From the NCBI GenBank assembly GCA_002335605.1, contig BEDY01000009.1:558001-622000 (forward strand): a stretch of DNA of 64,000 bases. The letters are read 5' to 3'. Made by a program: the position numbers and the translations under genes. This document shows positions 25,048 through 33,350 of the stretch, piece after piece. Origin of the DNA: Prillingera fragicola. Lineage: Eukaryota; Basidiomycota; Tremellomycetes; Trichosporonales; Trichosporonaceae. How positions within the stretch are numbered: the stretch's first letter is position 1; the number at the start of each line of letters is the position of its first letter. Under the pieces are notes generated by a model. The model was not told the origin of the DNA, did not search any database, and saw only the letters and a list, made by a program, of their open reading frames with translations.

Positions 25048-26008
25048 TCACCGTTGCTTTCCCCCCTGGGCTCCAAAACGCTCTTCACGCATGCGCTGGT
25101 CAACAAGCTGCTCTGCTACCGTTGTTAATTGCCCTCCTCTCCAGAGATGATGATTTTTCGTCAGGAGTAGCTCGTTGCTCATATAATATACAAACAAATG
25201 CCGGTACTGCTGTAGGGCTGCCACCTTGAGGTCCTCCACGTCTGGATGGACGGGTAGGATGCCATCGTTTTCGCGAATGGCACGGGCAACTTGAAAAGCG
25301 TACGTATCCATAGCGTCTACCGGTCCAAGGCTGCGGTAGTGCAAGTTGTGAGGGTCGTCCACGCTGCCAATGGGTGAAGCAAGGTCCAGTGGACCGCAGA
25401 AGGACGCCCAGGTTGAGGGGATTTCGTGCCGCATCTCAGCGTCGCTGAGGCGATCAAGGTATGACGCAAACCGGTCTGAAATATGAGCACGGCCCGAAGA
25501 AGAGTTTCCAGGAGGCAACAGCGACCTGTCAAAGCTTTACGGTAACACTCACTGACACGTCTGTAGACTGAAGCCTCTAGCTGGACGAGTGCGGCATGCG
25601 CTAGGCGGGATTGATTACCTTCCTTGTCCCAGTGGAGCACTGAAGCCTGGATCAATCCCCGAAGTTCCATTTGCAGCGTTTTGATGGCTTCCCAATCCGT
25701 GAGCAAGAGGTCGAACGCTAAACAAAGATCCTCTCGGGTAACCTGCAAGTCAGCGACAGTCTGGCGAATCCTTGTGACAACGAAAGCCTTACACTATAGC
25801 GAGTACCATCCTCTTCCACCCAGTGAAATTCTGTATAGTAAACTGTTTCCCAAAACACCCAGCTCGTCTGTCGAACTGCCGTGACGGTTTCTGTCGTGAC
25901 CAGGGGACCAGCGGGTGGGGAAGCGGACCGATGGTAAAAGTCGTATCGACCGCGCCACTCGGGATGAAGCGGCCAGGGGTCATACAATGCCGACAGAACC
26001 GGCATCAT
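25048..26008 (-). CDS. Protein of unknown function, 277 residues
   Basis: Three exons on the minus strand (26008-25793, 25742-25553, 25475-25048) are joined by introns of 50 and 77 nt. The first intron ends CTGACTTGCAG. The join keeps frame and gives 277 residues. The start is MMPVLSALYDPWPLHPEWRG; the second Met (26005) could also be used. The N-terminal part is aromatic-rich (RYDFYH, WVFWETVYYTEFHWVEEDG). The rest looks alpha-helical and charged, for example LLLTDWEAIKTLQMELRGLI and DRLSDAEMRHEIPSTW. No signal peptide, membrane span, zinc motif or known domain is recognised. Codon use and splice signals make a real gene likely; it may be lineage-specific. It is convergent with ADH and divergent from the gene at 27213. 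Confidence 0.75.
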
Positions 26009-27212
26009 AGACCGCCGTGAAGGTGTGGATTACGTCTGGTGGTGAAGAGGAAGATGAGGAAGAACCTCGGGGTGGTGGCAAAGGGAGGCTACAACCTAAT
26101 CTAATCACGTGCCTGGGTGAGTGAGTGAGCAGAGGACTTTGAGCACCCTCTTCGTAACCACTTTATGCTCCATGCTTTAGCTTCTGTTGTTCTGAAGCCG
26201 TTTTGTGCACCTGGCATACTCACACAGCACTCGATTCTCAGCGCCCGCAGAGTATAGGGAACTACTTCTGGTGCTCGGTGTAGCCGTGGAGATGTCATTT
26301 GCTTGGCTCTCCGGCAAAGGTCTTCCGAGTGCTTATGTGCTACGGACGGCTGTACTGGTGGATCACTGGATCATTGGCTATACAGGTGAACATGTTGGGA
26401 TTCCTCTTGATCAATTTGGATTTTCACAGTTGACCGTAGCGACGAGGCGACGAGATCGGACCCTCTCGTCAGAGCACAGAACATGCACCCCAATGCCTCA
26501 CATTGCTGTTGAGACGGACAGATTGCACAGATGTGCAGATGCCCACTACAACTTGACACGTTGACGACCTCACCCCCGTTCGCCCCCCCCCCCCCTTTAT
26601 CTCCTGGTCCTTTGCGCCTGCGTGCCCGTTGCCAGTGGGGGGCAAAGTACTCGTTTCACAGTCTCGCACCTCACAGGTTCTCTGCCAACCTATAGACGGA
26701 CCCAGCTACACTGCTGCACTCTGGGTTGCACAAGTTGTCCATTTACTGATGCCAGTGTGAAAGGTAGGCCCAGAAGCTGGGCTCGAAACGATGGGCAAGT
26801 TGTGAGCTGCACAGTCCGCTGCTCCACTCGAGGTCGAAGCGGTCTCCGAAACAAGGACGAGCTTCTGATCATCATCATCGACTGGCGCACTAGGATCTGA
26901 AGGCAACAGAGGTGAACAGGAGAGGGGGAATGTTGAGAACATATTGCTCCACTGCTGGGAATGACACTTGGCCGAAGAGGAAGGGAACTAACACGTAAAC
27001 GCCCTTTGTGTTCCCATCGGCCTTTGTTCTCCTTCCTTGTCTCCCACGCAATTTCATTCTCATTCTCATTCCCATCATTGCCACGCACTCATCCCGACTC
27101 CCTATTTATTGGCCTCTCTCCCTTCTTCCTGACTTCTTCCTCACACCACCTACTGCATTCATCGTGAGTGCAGAACAGAGCCCTCTCCAAATTTGTAGGT
27201 GCTGACCTTCAG
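26009..27212 (+). promoter_or_regulatory. Divergent spacer with promoter of the 27213 gene
   Basis: The spacer holds a run of 13 C at 26583-26595. Around 26810-26920 it resembles 29150-29280 upstream of the paralogue at 29549, with shared strings such as GCTCCACTCGA and GTCGAAGCG. An AT-rich TATA-like element (TATTTAT, 27103-27109) precedes a CT-rich leader. A leader intron is likely at about 27165-27212 (GTGAGT donor; CTGACCTTCAG end directly before the ATG). Confidence 0.5.
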
Positions 27213-27845
27213 ATGTCTGGAGCCGGTGATTCGCCACCCTTCCAGCACAATGCCCCGCCAGCGTCCGGGGCTCCCCAAGCTGTTCTTCAAGCCTTCCAAG
27301 CGTACCTAGGAAGGCAGGAGCGGCTCATGGACGCGCCCGCTGGCTTCACTAGCATCGTCATATCTGAGCGCCAAGCACGACACGTTCTGAGGGTAGAGTC
27401 CGGCCTCGTGCTGCCCTTCATCTTAACCCTGCGCACTAGCCAGCACCTGCCACACTCTATGCCCATCGAAGTGGCGACTGTGTTGGAGAGGATTGAACAA
27501 GGAGCGAAGGATGTTCAGATTCTGGTCTCGGTATCGGTATCGGAGCCGACTCCCCAGTTAGTCGGCCACCTGTTCCACATGCTGGAGACTACGGCTCACC
27601 TCATTGAGCGGCACAAGGACACGATCTTCGCAGTCTTTTGCCCTTCCCTCGCTCATCCCACTCCAAGGAAACGCTTTGGATTTGTTAACAAGCTGTATGA
27701 GAGCTTTAGTAAGTCAACTTTGTTGGGTTCAAGGGACGAACGCAACTCACCCACACTAGCTCCCAAGGTTTATATCCTTTACGGCTGTGGTGCGGCGCTC
27801 TCTCTTCTTTACTTGGCTAGCATGCGACACAAGGGCTTCCTTTAG
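27213..27845 (+). CDS. Small membrane protein, truncated member of a local paralogue family
   Basis: Two exons (27213-27708 and 27760-27845) give 193 residues. The ATG directly follows a CTGACCTTCAG splice site. The N-terminal 160 residues look soluble (LGRQERLMDAPAGFTSIVIS; EVATVLERIEQGAKDVQILV). The end is hydrophobic, with YILYGCGAALSLLYLASM. Around the intron, NKLYESFTPKVYILY lines up with NKFTSTQMAIAKKMCFVY of the gene at 29549, which has its intron at the same place. The family similarity continues beyond the stop TAG at 27843-27845, which stands where the sister gene has TGG (Trp), and a 1-nt deletion follows. The gene therefore seems to have lost about 70 C-terminal residues. Whether the short form still works is unknown. 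The family is not one I recognise. Confidence 0.65.
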   Translation: MSGAGDSPPFQHNAPPASGAPQAVLQAFQAYLGRQERLMDAPAGFTSIVISERQARHVLRVESGLVLPFILTLRTSQHLPHSMPIEVATVLERIEQGAKDVQILVSVSVSEPTPQLVGHLFHMLETTAHLIERHKDTIFAVFCPSLAHPTPRKRFGFVNKLYESFSKSTLLGSRDERNSPTLAPKVYILYGCGAALSLLYLASMRHKGFL

Positions 27846-28402
27846 CCATACGCCTACATTTCGCAATCATTTTCCTTTACAGCACCACCTGGTTTGCCCA
27901 GTCCTACGAGCTTTGGACCTCGTGGAGTAGTGAAGATGTTCAACGGGTAATGGGGGCTCATCCAACAGGCCGCAACCTGTAAAGCCATTGATGCTGCTCT
28001 GATCGCTGGTGGGGCTGGTCTATTCGCGTATTGGGCTGTGGCGTGGGCTCGTAGGTGACACCCTGGACCACATTAAGAAAAGGCTACCCTTTTCTAACAA
28101 CGGTTAAGGAGAAGGATACACTTCTGTCACCTACGAGCCCACTCACAGCCCAATACCCAAATAGGCTAACCCCGCCAGCGGTCAGAGCAGCATCAATCGC
28201 TTTTGGGCGCGGCGCTCTCTCTTCGTTGCTTGGTTATCTTCGGACACAATGGTTTCTTGGCCCATACACGTACATCTCTGAATGGATTTCCTTTACTGCA
28301 AGACCTGGTTTGTCCATACGCTTGTCTAACAACATTCAAGGAGCAGGATACACTTCTTATCGTCTTTTGTTTTTCTTCGTCTTTCTTGCTCTATGGCGTT
28401 GA
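27846..28402 (+). pseudogene. Rearranged remnants of the paralogue family (sense, inverted, sense)
   Basis: Three pieces are visible. At 27846-28060 lies the disabled continuation of the gene at 27213; it still reads TTWFAQSYELWTSWSSEDVQ in a shifted frame, like SYEHWSSLTTEDV of the gene at 29549. At 28125-28200 lies an inverted copy of 27984-28060, about 85% identical by eye. At about 28201-28402 lies another sense copy of the region from 27785, reading GALSSLLGYLRTQWFLGPYT on. A short motif ending GGATACACTTCT occurs at 28092-28124 and again at 28325-28357. Stops and frameshifts rule out one intact protein. Confidence 0.7.
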
Positions 28403-29548
28403 ATTTTAGCCCTTCTATATATACCGTACCACAAGCCACCCTCTCCTCTCTCTTTTACGCACCTTGTTTTGGTGTTACAAGCCAGAACACGCACCAGCAT
28501 CCTATGGAGTCAGTCAACTTACTTCGCACGGTTCACCCTCACGCCGCTCGCCTCTCGTTCAAAATGATGGAGAGCTCCTAGATCGCCCATTTCCTCTGCA
28601 CATCAATCACTGGCTCCACCTGTGTGCATATCGGCACATACAACTCCCCTCTTTTCACAGATCACCGGCTCCACCTGTGCGTAGATCGGCAATACAACTC
28701 CCCCCTTTTTACAGAGCAACGCTACAAAGGTTATGGAGGGACCTGCTCTCCAAATTCATCGCAACAGGGGAAGCAGCAGAGATCGCACAGCAGAGAGAGC
28801 CTGACAATGATGCCCTAGGAGGTGTTGGGAGGTGTTGGGAGGTGTATCCACCAAGTGAGACCAGCTACAGTTATGGCCCCTTGTGGTCCCCTCGAGGGTT
28901 GACGGTGGTTTCGAGAGCTCGAACTTGAATGGTTTGGGCAGAAGCAGAAACCATGCAAGAGTTTTGTAGCGTTGCAGCGTTGCCCTATTGCCACTTGAGA
29001 TCCGGGATAACCCTCCCATAGGTGAATAGTGTATCTGATACGCAACACTCTTTGGCATCGACCGAACGCATGAGCCCTCGGCGGGTTGGGCTTTGCTACA
29101 GACAGCTATGTTCTCCAAAATCTCTTCTCCGAAAGAAAAAGAACCAAAAATCTGCTCCACTCGACCCCACCGGCCATCACTCACTGTCGAAGCGATTTCT
29201 GAAACAAGATTGGGAGTCTGATTGACTGCTTGACTGGCCCATTGTGATCTCAAGGCAAGAAGGGCGGGCAAGGGAGGTTACAGGGGCAAGAACGCACTAC
29301 TTCTACTAGGCTTGCTCCTGTGGGCAAAACGCGCTAGAAGAAGAGCCACACCCCACCCCTCCTTTGAGACTAGTAGTGGTGTTTTCACCTCCTGACAATT
29401 CCAACAATACAACTCGACAACACATTCTCCCTCATTCCAGACATCCACCCTCACATTCATTTACGAGACCCTTCTTTCCTCTTATTCATCCACCAGTGAG
29501 TACAGGAAGATATACCTCAGTCAATGAGCACACGCCAACCTCTAGCCA
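28403..29548 (+). promoter_or_regulatory. Spacer with TATA boxes, tandem repeat and promoter of the 29549 gene
   Basis: A strong TATA motif (TATATATA, 28416-28423) is followed by a CT-rich leader and a tiny ATG frame (MESVNLLRTVHPHAARL..., 28504-28581). This looks like the 5' end of another lost copy. A tandem repeat of about 55 bp lies at 28606-28714. A short GGAGGTGTTG triplication lies at about 28818-28848. The last 100 bp are CT-rich leader, with a GTGAGT donor at about 29496 and a CTCTAG acceptor near 29544. Splicing there would remove an out-of-frame ATG at 29524. Confidence 0.5.
28606..28714 (+). repeat. Tandem duplication of about 55 bp
   Basis: Unit 1 (28606-28660) and unit 2 (28661-28714) share ATCAC(T/C)GGCTCCACCTGTG, ATCGGCA and ATACAACTCCCC, and both end TTTT(C/T)ACAG. 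A few substitutions and small indels separate the two units. Confidence 0.8.
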
Positions 29549-30042
29549 ATGTCGCCAACCGAGTCCCTCAAGCCCACCGCCATGACCACCTCTTTCGCCC
29601 ATGCGCCGGTCCCCAACAAGTTCACGAGCACTCAAATGGCCATCGGTGAGTCATTTCTGCCTGTTGCCCGCCTGTCGGACACCGCTGAACTCCGAACCCA
29701 GCCAAAAAAATGTGCTTTGTTTACGCCGCTCTCGCCCTTGCTGGTTTCCCCGCCGCCCGGTACTTCATCGACCATGGGTACTCGTGGCAATACCCGTATT
29801 TCTCCATTGTCCTCGGCGTGGACGGCGCTGTCTGTTTCTGCCGGTCGTATGAACACTGGAGCTCCTTGACGACGGAGGACGTCAAGAAGGCCATGAAGGA
29901 CCATCCTCCCCTGCGCACTGCGGATTCGGCAGCCGACTTTTTTAACGTCGCCGCTATCGCCCTTTGGGCTTTGATTACTTTCGACGTCTTCCACGTGCTC
30001 TGTGCTGTCCGTGACGAACTCAAGAATGGTGCGACCGGGTAG
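29549..30042 (+). CDS. Small membrane protein, intact member of the local family
   Basis: Two exons (29549-29645, 29702-30042) with a 56-nt intron give 145 residues. The ATG at 29549 is in frame; a second in-frame Met at 29582 is possible. A short polar N-terminus (PTESLKPTAMTTSFAHAPVP) leads to two hydrophobic segments, MCFVYAALALAGFPAARYFI and a C-terminal FFNVAAIALWALITFDVFHV. Between them is the family signature RSYEHWSSLTTEDVKKAMKD. The protein probably spans a membrane twice. It shares its C-terminal module, intron position and upstream sequence with the gene at 27213, so the two arose by local duplication. I do not recognise the family in any studied pathway. Confidence 0.7.
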
Positions 30043-30678
30043 AGGATTCAACCTTTGTCCCATGCCTTTGCACCACCCACTACCGCCCCTCGTCTTTCAG
30101 TCCTTCCAGAAACCGCTCCGTGTGTACTCTTTCCGACCTTTCTCCTCCCTTTGCATCTTTTTTTCTTCATGCTGTGACACCTTGTAGTCTGTATTCATGA
30201 ACTTTGTGACTCCTCGTGGGGTTCCTCCATCATTCCACAGCCGGGACACCTAGTTGGCATTCAAACTGATCCTTGCCGCTCTGGTAGAAACGGCCTGGAA
30301 CTGTTGTACTGTTGACGCATCTTTCTAATGGCCATCCTTATTCGACAGCCTACACCACGTCTCGGTCAGTCTAGGTCCCTTGTCCCAGCGGACACACTTT
30401 GAATCAGAGATGCCAAGGCGAGAGGCTGGCAGACTTGTGATAAGTGATGGCCTGCAATTCCCCTGAATGCCATCCTGGCTTCTTGGACAGCGGCTCACCG
30501 AAACGTCCACCCACAATGAGGGCTGACATGTCCTATGCTCGGCCTCGCTGTCCTGCACAGTCCAAAGGTGATCTCCAGCCAAACAGCACCCAGCTGATTG
30601 AACGGCTTGGGCTTGGGGATGCATGGTGGCCTGTCCAGTGGCGCTGCGAATGATCGCAAAAAGACAAAAAGAATAACT
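30043..30678. other. Intergenic region
   Basis: This region holds the 3' flank of the 29549 gene and then nothing recognisable. An A-rich stretch at 30657-30671 serves, on the minus strand, as the T-run terminator of the initiator tRNA gene. Confidence 0.5.
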
Positions 30679-30759
30679 TATCGCCACCTCGTTTCGATCG
30701 AGGGATCTCCAGGTTTCAAATAATATGAGCCTGGCGCTTTCCCACTAAGCCATAGCGAT
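30679..30759 (-). tRNA. Initiator tRNA-Met(CAT) with intron
   Basis: On the minus strand the acceptor is ATCGCTA/TGGCGAT, so the first pair is A1-T72. The T-loop is ATCGAAA, with A54 and A60. Both are hallmarks of the eukaryotic initiator tRNA; elongator tRNA-Met has T54. The D stem GCTT/AAGC and anticodon stem CCAGG/CCTGG pair. The anticodon loop reads CTCATA, then about 9 extra bases (TTATTTGAA), then A, so a short intron follows position 37. The anticodon stem has A29-T41 rather than the usual G29-C41. A pol III T-run lies just downstream on the minus strand. Confidence 0.85.
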
Positions 30760-31074
30760 TTCAGATATTCCCTTCTTGCGCCCTGAGTGCCATTCCGCCA
30801 GGGCGCACATGACTGCCTTATTTTCGACACTCGCGATGAGCGCGTGCAAGCCTGCGTCTCTAGCCCTCGCCAACCACGCGTATCGAGACGCAAGATCAAG
30901 CCCAGTAGCCTTTACTTCGTTCTGTGCTTTTCCGTAAACCTGTCCATACATGCTTCGTCCCAGCCGAAAACCCACATCACCACCGCCCCTCCCAGCCCAA
31001 GATGCGACCTCACAACCTCCAACCCTCTCCCGGCCCCTCTCGCGCCTCTCCTACGCATGCCAAGAGATGCAAAA
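30760..31074. other. Spacer between tRNA genes
   Basis: About 315 bp separate the initiator tRNA and a tRNA-Arg, both on the minus strand. No gene is seen. The A-run at 31071-31075 is the terminator of the tRNA-Arg. Confidence 0.5.
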
Positions 31075-31155
31075 AGGTCACGACGGGGATCGAACCCGCG
31101 ATCTCCTGATTTACAGTAGTCGTAGTCAGACGCCTTGCCATTGGGCCACGCGACC
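31075..31155 (-). tRNA. tRNA-Arg(ACG) with intron
   Basis: The minus strand carries the same mature sequence as the copies at 9615 and 10331. The intron region (CTACAGTAA) matches that of 10331, and the 3' flank also resembles it. A T5 terminator lies at 31071-31075 on the minus strand. It is probably a dispersed duplicate of the 10331 locus. Confidence 0.95.
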
Positions 31156-31647
31156 TTGGATGTTGGAGTCCGTCCGGCGGGGTGTTGAGGGTTCCGTGGG
31201 CCTGGTCGGGCGCTTGTGTATTCATTTAAGGGTTTACGTGTAGTATACGCTTTTGGGGTATGGGCTAGTGAAGGTCATGATCCCTAACGCGAGTGGTGTT
31301 TAGCTGGAGACGGCGGAATGTGGCAACTGGGAGGAGGAGGGGGTCAGCTGCTCGGCTTGTTCTGGCGTCACAGACGTGCATGGGGCAGATAAAGGTGTCC
31401 AAGATAAGACTGTAAATGCTGCGGATATCCTAAGCTCTTTCAAGGCTCGTGAGACGAGGAGACTGGGTGCTTGCATGGACGTCATTACCAGCGAGAGGCC
31501 ATCGGAGCGACTTTGGTGCTCCAAAAATTTGGCCTACCTCCACCTCCACCTCCACTTTTCGTGTCCACCTCGTACTCAACCAGCGCTACCTCCTCTGTCA
31601 CTTTCTGCACGCCTCTGCATGCTCTGCACTTGCCTGTGGAGGCAAAA
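31156..31647. other. Spacer between tRNA-Arg genes
   Basis: No gene is recognised. A CCACCTC repeat patch lies at about 31535-31556, and the A-run at 31644-31648 is the terminator of the next tRNA. Confidence 0.5.
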
Positions 31648-31727
31648 AGGTCACGACGGGGCTCGAACCCGCAATCTCCTGATGTACACTTTCGTAGTCA
31701 GACGCCTTGCCATTGGGCCACGCGACC
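31648..31727 (-). tRNA. tRNA-Arg(ACG) with intron
   Basis: On the minus strand the acceptor GGTCGCG/CGTGACC and anticodon ACG are as in the other three copies. The T-arm differs slightly (TGCGGG-TTCGAGC-CCCGT) and the intron is one base shorter (about 8 nt, AAGTGTAC). It is the most diverged of the four but should fold normally. A T5 terminator lies at 31644-31648. Confidence 0.93.
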
Positions 31728-32524
31728 CTTGGTGCGAGTCGTTGGGGAGATGGATTGGTGAGTGTGCCGCTCCGCACTGAATGGAGAAGCCGGGTTGGCG
31801 TATTCCAACATGTTGGGTAGATGGGGGGCTAGCTAGAATGTTGGATACTGCTACGGAATAGGGTCATGGTGACTACAGGCTTTGCCGCGTGTTAGGATGG
31901 ATGAAGGGTGCCGAGTGGTGCTGTGTGGTACGGACACTTCAAACAAGCCAAGCGGCAAGCGAGCACAGTAACGGTGGTGTTGTATTACAAAGGCGAACCT
32001 CTTTCCGTCTTTTTGCTGTTGTTCGCATCAACTCTTTCTCTCGCGGCTGTTGCCGTGGCTTGCGACTCGTTCTGCCCCTTCACGTCGTCCTCGCATTTGA
32101 TTCGGGTCCGTTCGAGTTACGGGCCGACGACACCAATGGGGAATGGGTGTCATTGCAACATGTGCTAGTCTGAATTTGATGGGTGTTATGCCATTTTATC
32201 TGCACCGCACCGAGCCCAATCGGGACCTTCATTTGGAGAGAAAGGTGACCGCAGACCACGGAGGTGGTCCTGGATTTGGTATTGTCCCATGGGGCTGGGA
32301 GTGAGCTGGGACGCCATGACAGTGTGTGGGAGACTGGGTTATGGGGCAGCGACGGGTGATAGCGAACGGAGGAACATTCGAGGACATGAGTGTCTTGTGT
32401 GAACGCACCCCGCAAGTGATGGGGTCGGCGTGTGGACACAGTATTTAAACAAGCTCATCAGGGCAAAACTTTGCCCATCTCACTTCCATATTCATCAGCG
32501 TTCCAGGCAAAAAAATTGATCACG
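31728..32524 (+). promoter_or_regulatory. Intergenic region with promoter of the 37-residue gene
   Basis: A TATA-like box, TATTTAAA at 32442-32449, lies about 76 bp before the ATG at 32525 on the plus strand. A CAAAACTTTGCCC motif and a TTCC-rich leader lie between. The rest of the region shows nothing recognisable. Confidence 0.5.
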
Positions 32525-32691
32525 ATGCCGAGTCTTAGCATCAGCTTTGACACGGTGAGTGGCATCACCCAGAGTGGAGTATGCTAGGAACATGCTGACA
32601 CAAACAGAGCAGTTACGAGGACAACGGGCCTAACGGCAAGCCGCCACCTCGTCCACCCACGCCATACCCACCCCCAGAAGAGAGGCGTTGA
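32525..32691 (+). CDS. Very small two-exon gene, 37-residue proline-rich protein
   Basis: Exon 1 (32525-32554) codes MPSLSISFDT. A 53-nt intron (32555-32607) has a GTGAGT donor and a CTGAC branch point before AAACAG. Exon 2 (32608-32691) codes SSYEDNGPNGKPPPRPPTP, then YPPPEERR and stop. A TATA-like box stands 76 bp before the ATG. The splice signals match every other gene in the window, and the join keeps frame. The N-terminus could form a beta strand; the C-terminus is Pro-rich and charged. There is no signal peptide, membrane span or CaaX end, so it is not a fungal mating pheromone. I do not recognise it. Its size makes it easy to miss in annotation. Confidence 0.5.
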
Positions 32692-33080
32692 TGATGACAG
32701 CTGATAGACTACAGAGGGGAAAGTTTTGAGTGGCATGTCATGACCAAGGGCAGGTCCCATGGTAGCCGTGCGAGGGATATGTGATGTTGTGTTGCGCTCA
32801 GGGGCGGAAAAGTCACTGATAGTCTTGACGCCGGAGCAGCTGAAATCTGGAGATATCAAAGTATGGTCAACGAACAGCCTTCTAGTTAATGAAAAGGCAG
32901 CCCAGCCAACTTCTGAGACCGAAAACAACAATCAGCTAGGGCAGGTCTGAACCCAACGCAAGGCTCAAAGCCACCCCCGGTCCTCCCCCACATTTCGTCG
33001 TCGCCCCTAACCTTCGCACCCGCCTCCCACCATGTCAAAAGAGTGCAGAGGATGCCTGTGCATGCAGTAAGAAAAAGAGA
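32692..33080. other. Intergenic region
   Basis: This is the 3' flank of the small gene and then spacer up to the tRNA-Glu. Nothing else is recognised. The A-run at 33072-33076 is the terminator of that tRNA. Confidence 0.5.
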
Positions 33081-33183
33081 TTCTCCGCCAGGGAGTCGAA
33101 CCCTGCTCTATCGCGCGCTTCCCAGATGATCTGGGGCACTCTCACTTGAGAGGCGATTATACTAACCGATATACTAGCGAAGA
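33081..33183 (-). tRNA. tRNA-Glu(CTC) with 31-nt intron
   Basis: On the minus strand the acceptor TCTTCGC/GCGGAGA, D-arm GTAT/GTAT, anticodon stem ATCGC/GCGAT and T-arm CAGGG-TTCGACT-CCCTG all pair. The loop begins CTCTCA, giving anticodon CTC. About 31 bases then intervene before C38 and the 3' stem. Within the intron CCCAGAT and ATCTGGG can form a hairpin. A T5 run follows at 33072-33076. It reads GAG codons. Confidence 0.9.
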
Positions 33184-33350
33184 GACCATGTTCGGCATTG
33201 GGTCGCGTGGATACAGTGGTGTGGACACTGCCCAGGATTTTCTGCCGAGCCTCTTTGTGGCGCCAGCAAGCTGCTCGATGCACATGAGACGAGATGCATT
33301 GTTCTTGGTGTGAATTATACGATGATAGATCCATGTGATGGATTGTTCGA

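Noticed and set aside
32525..32691. Mating pheromone precursor
   Set aside because: The size fits, but the C-terminus is EERR with no CaaX cysteine, which basidiomycete lipopeptide pheromones need.
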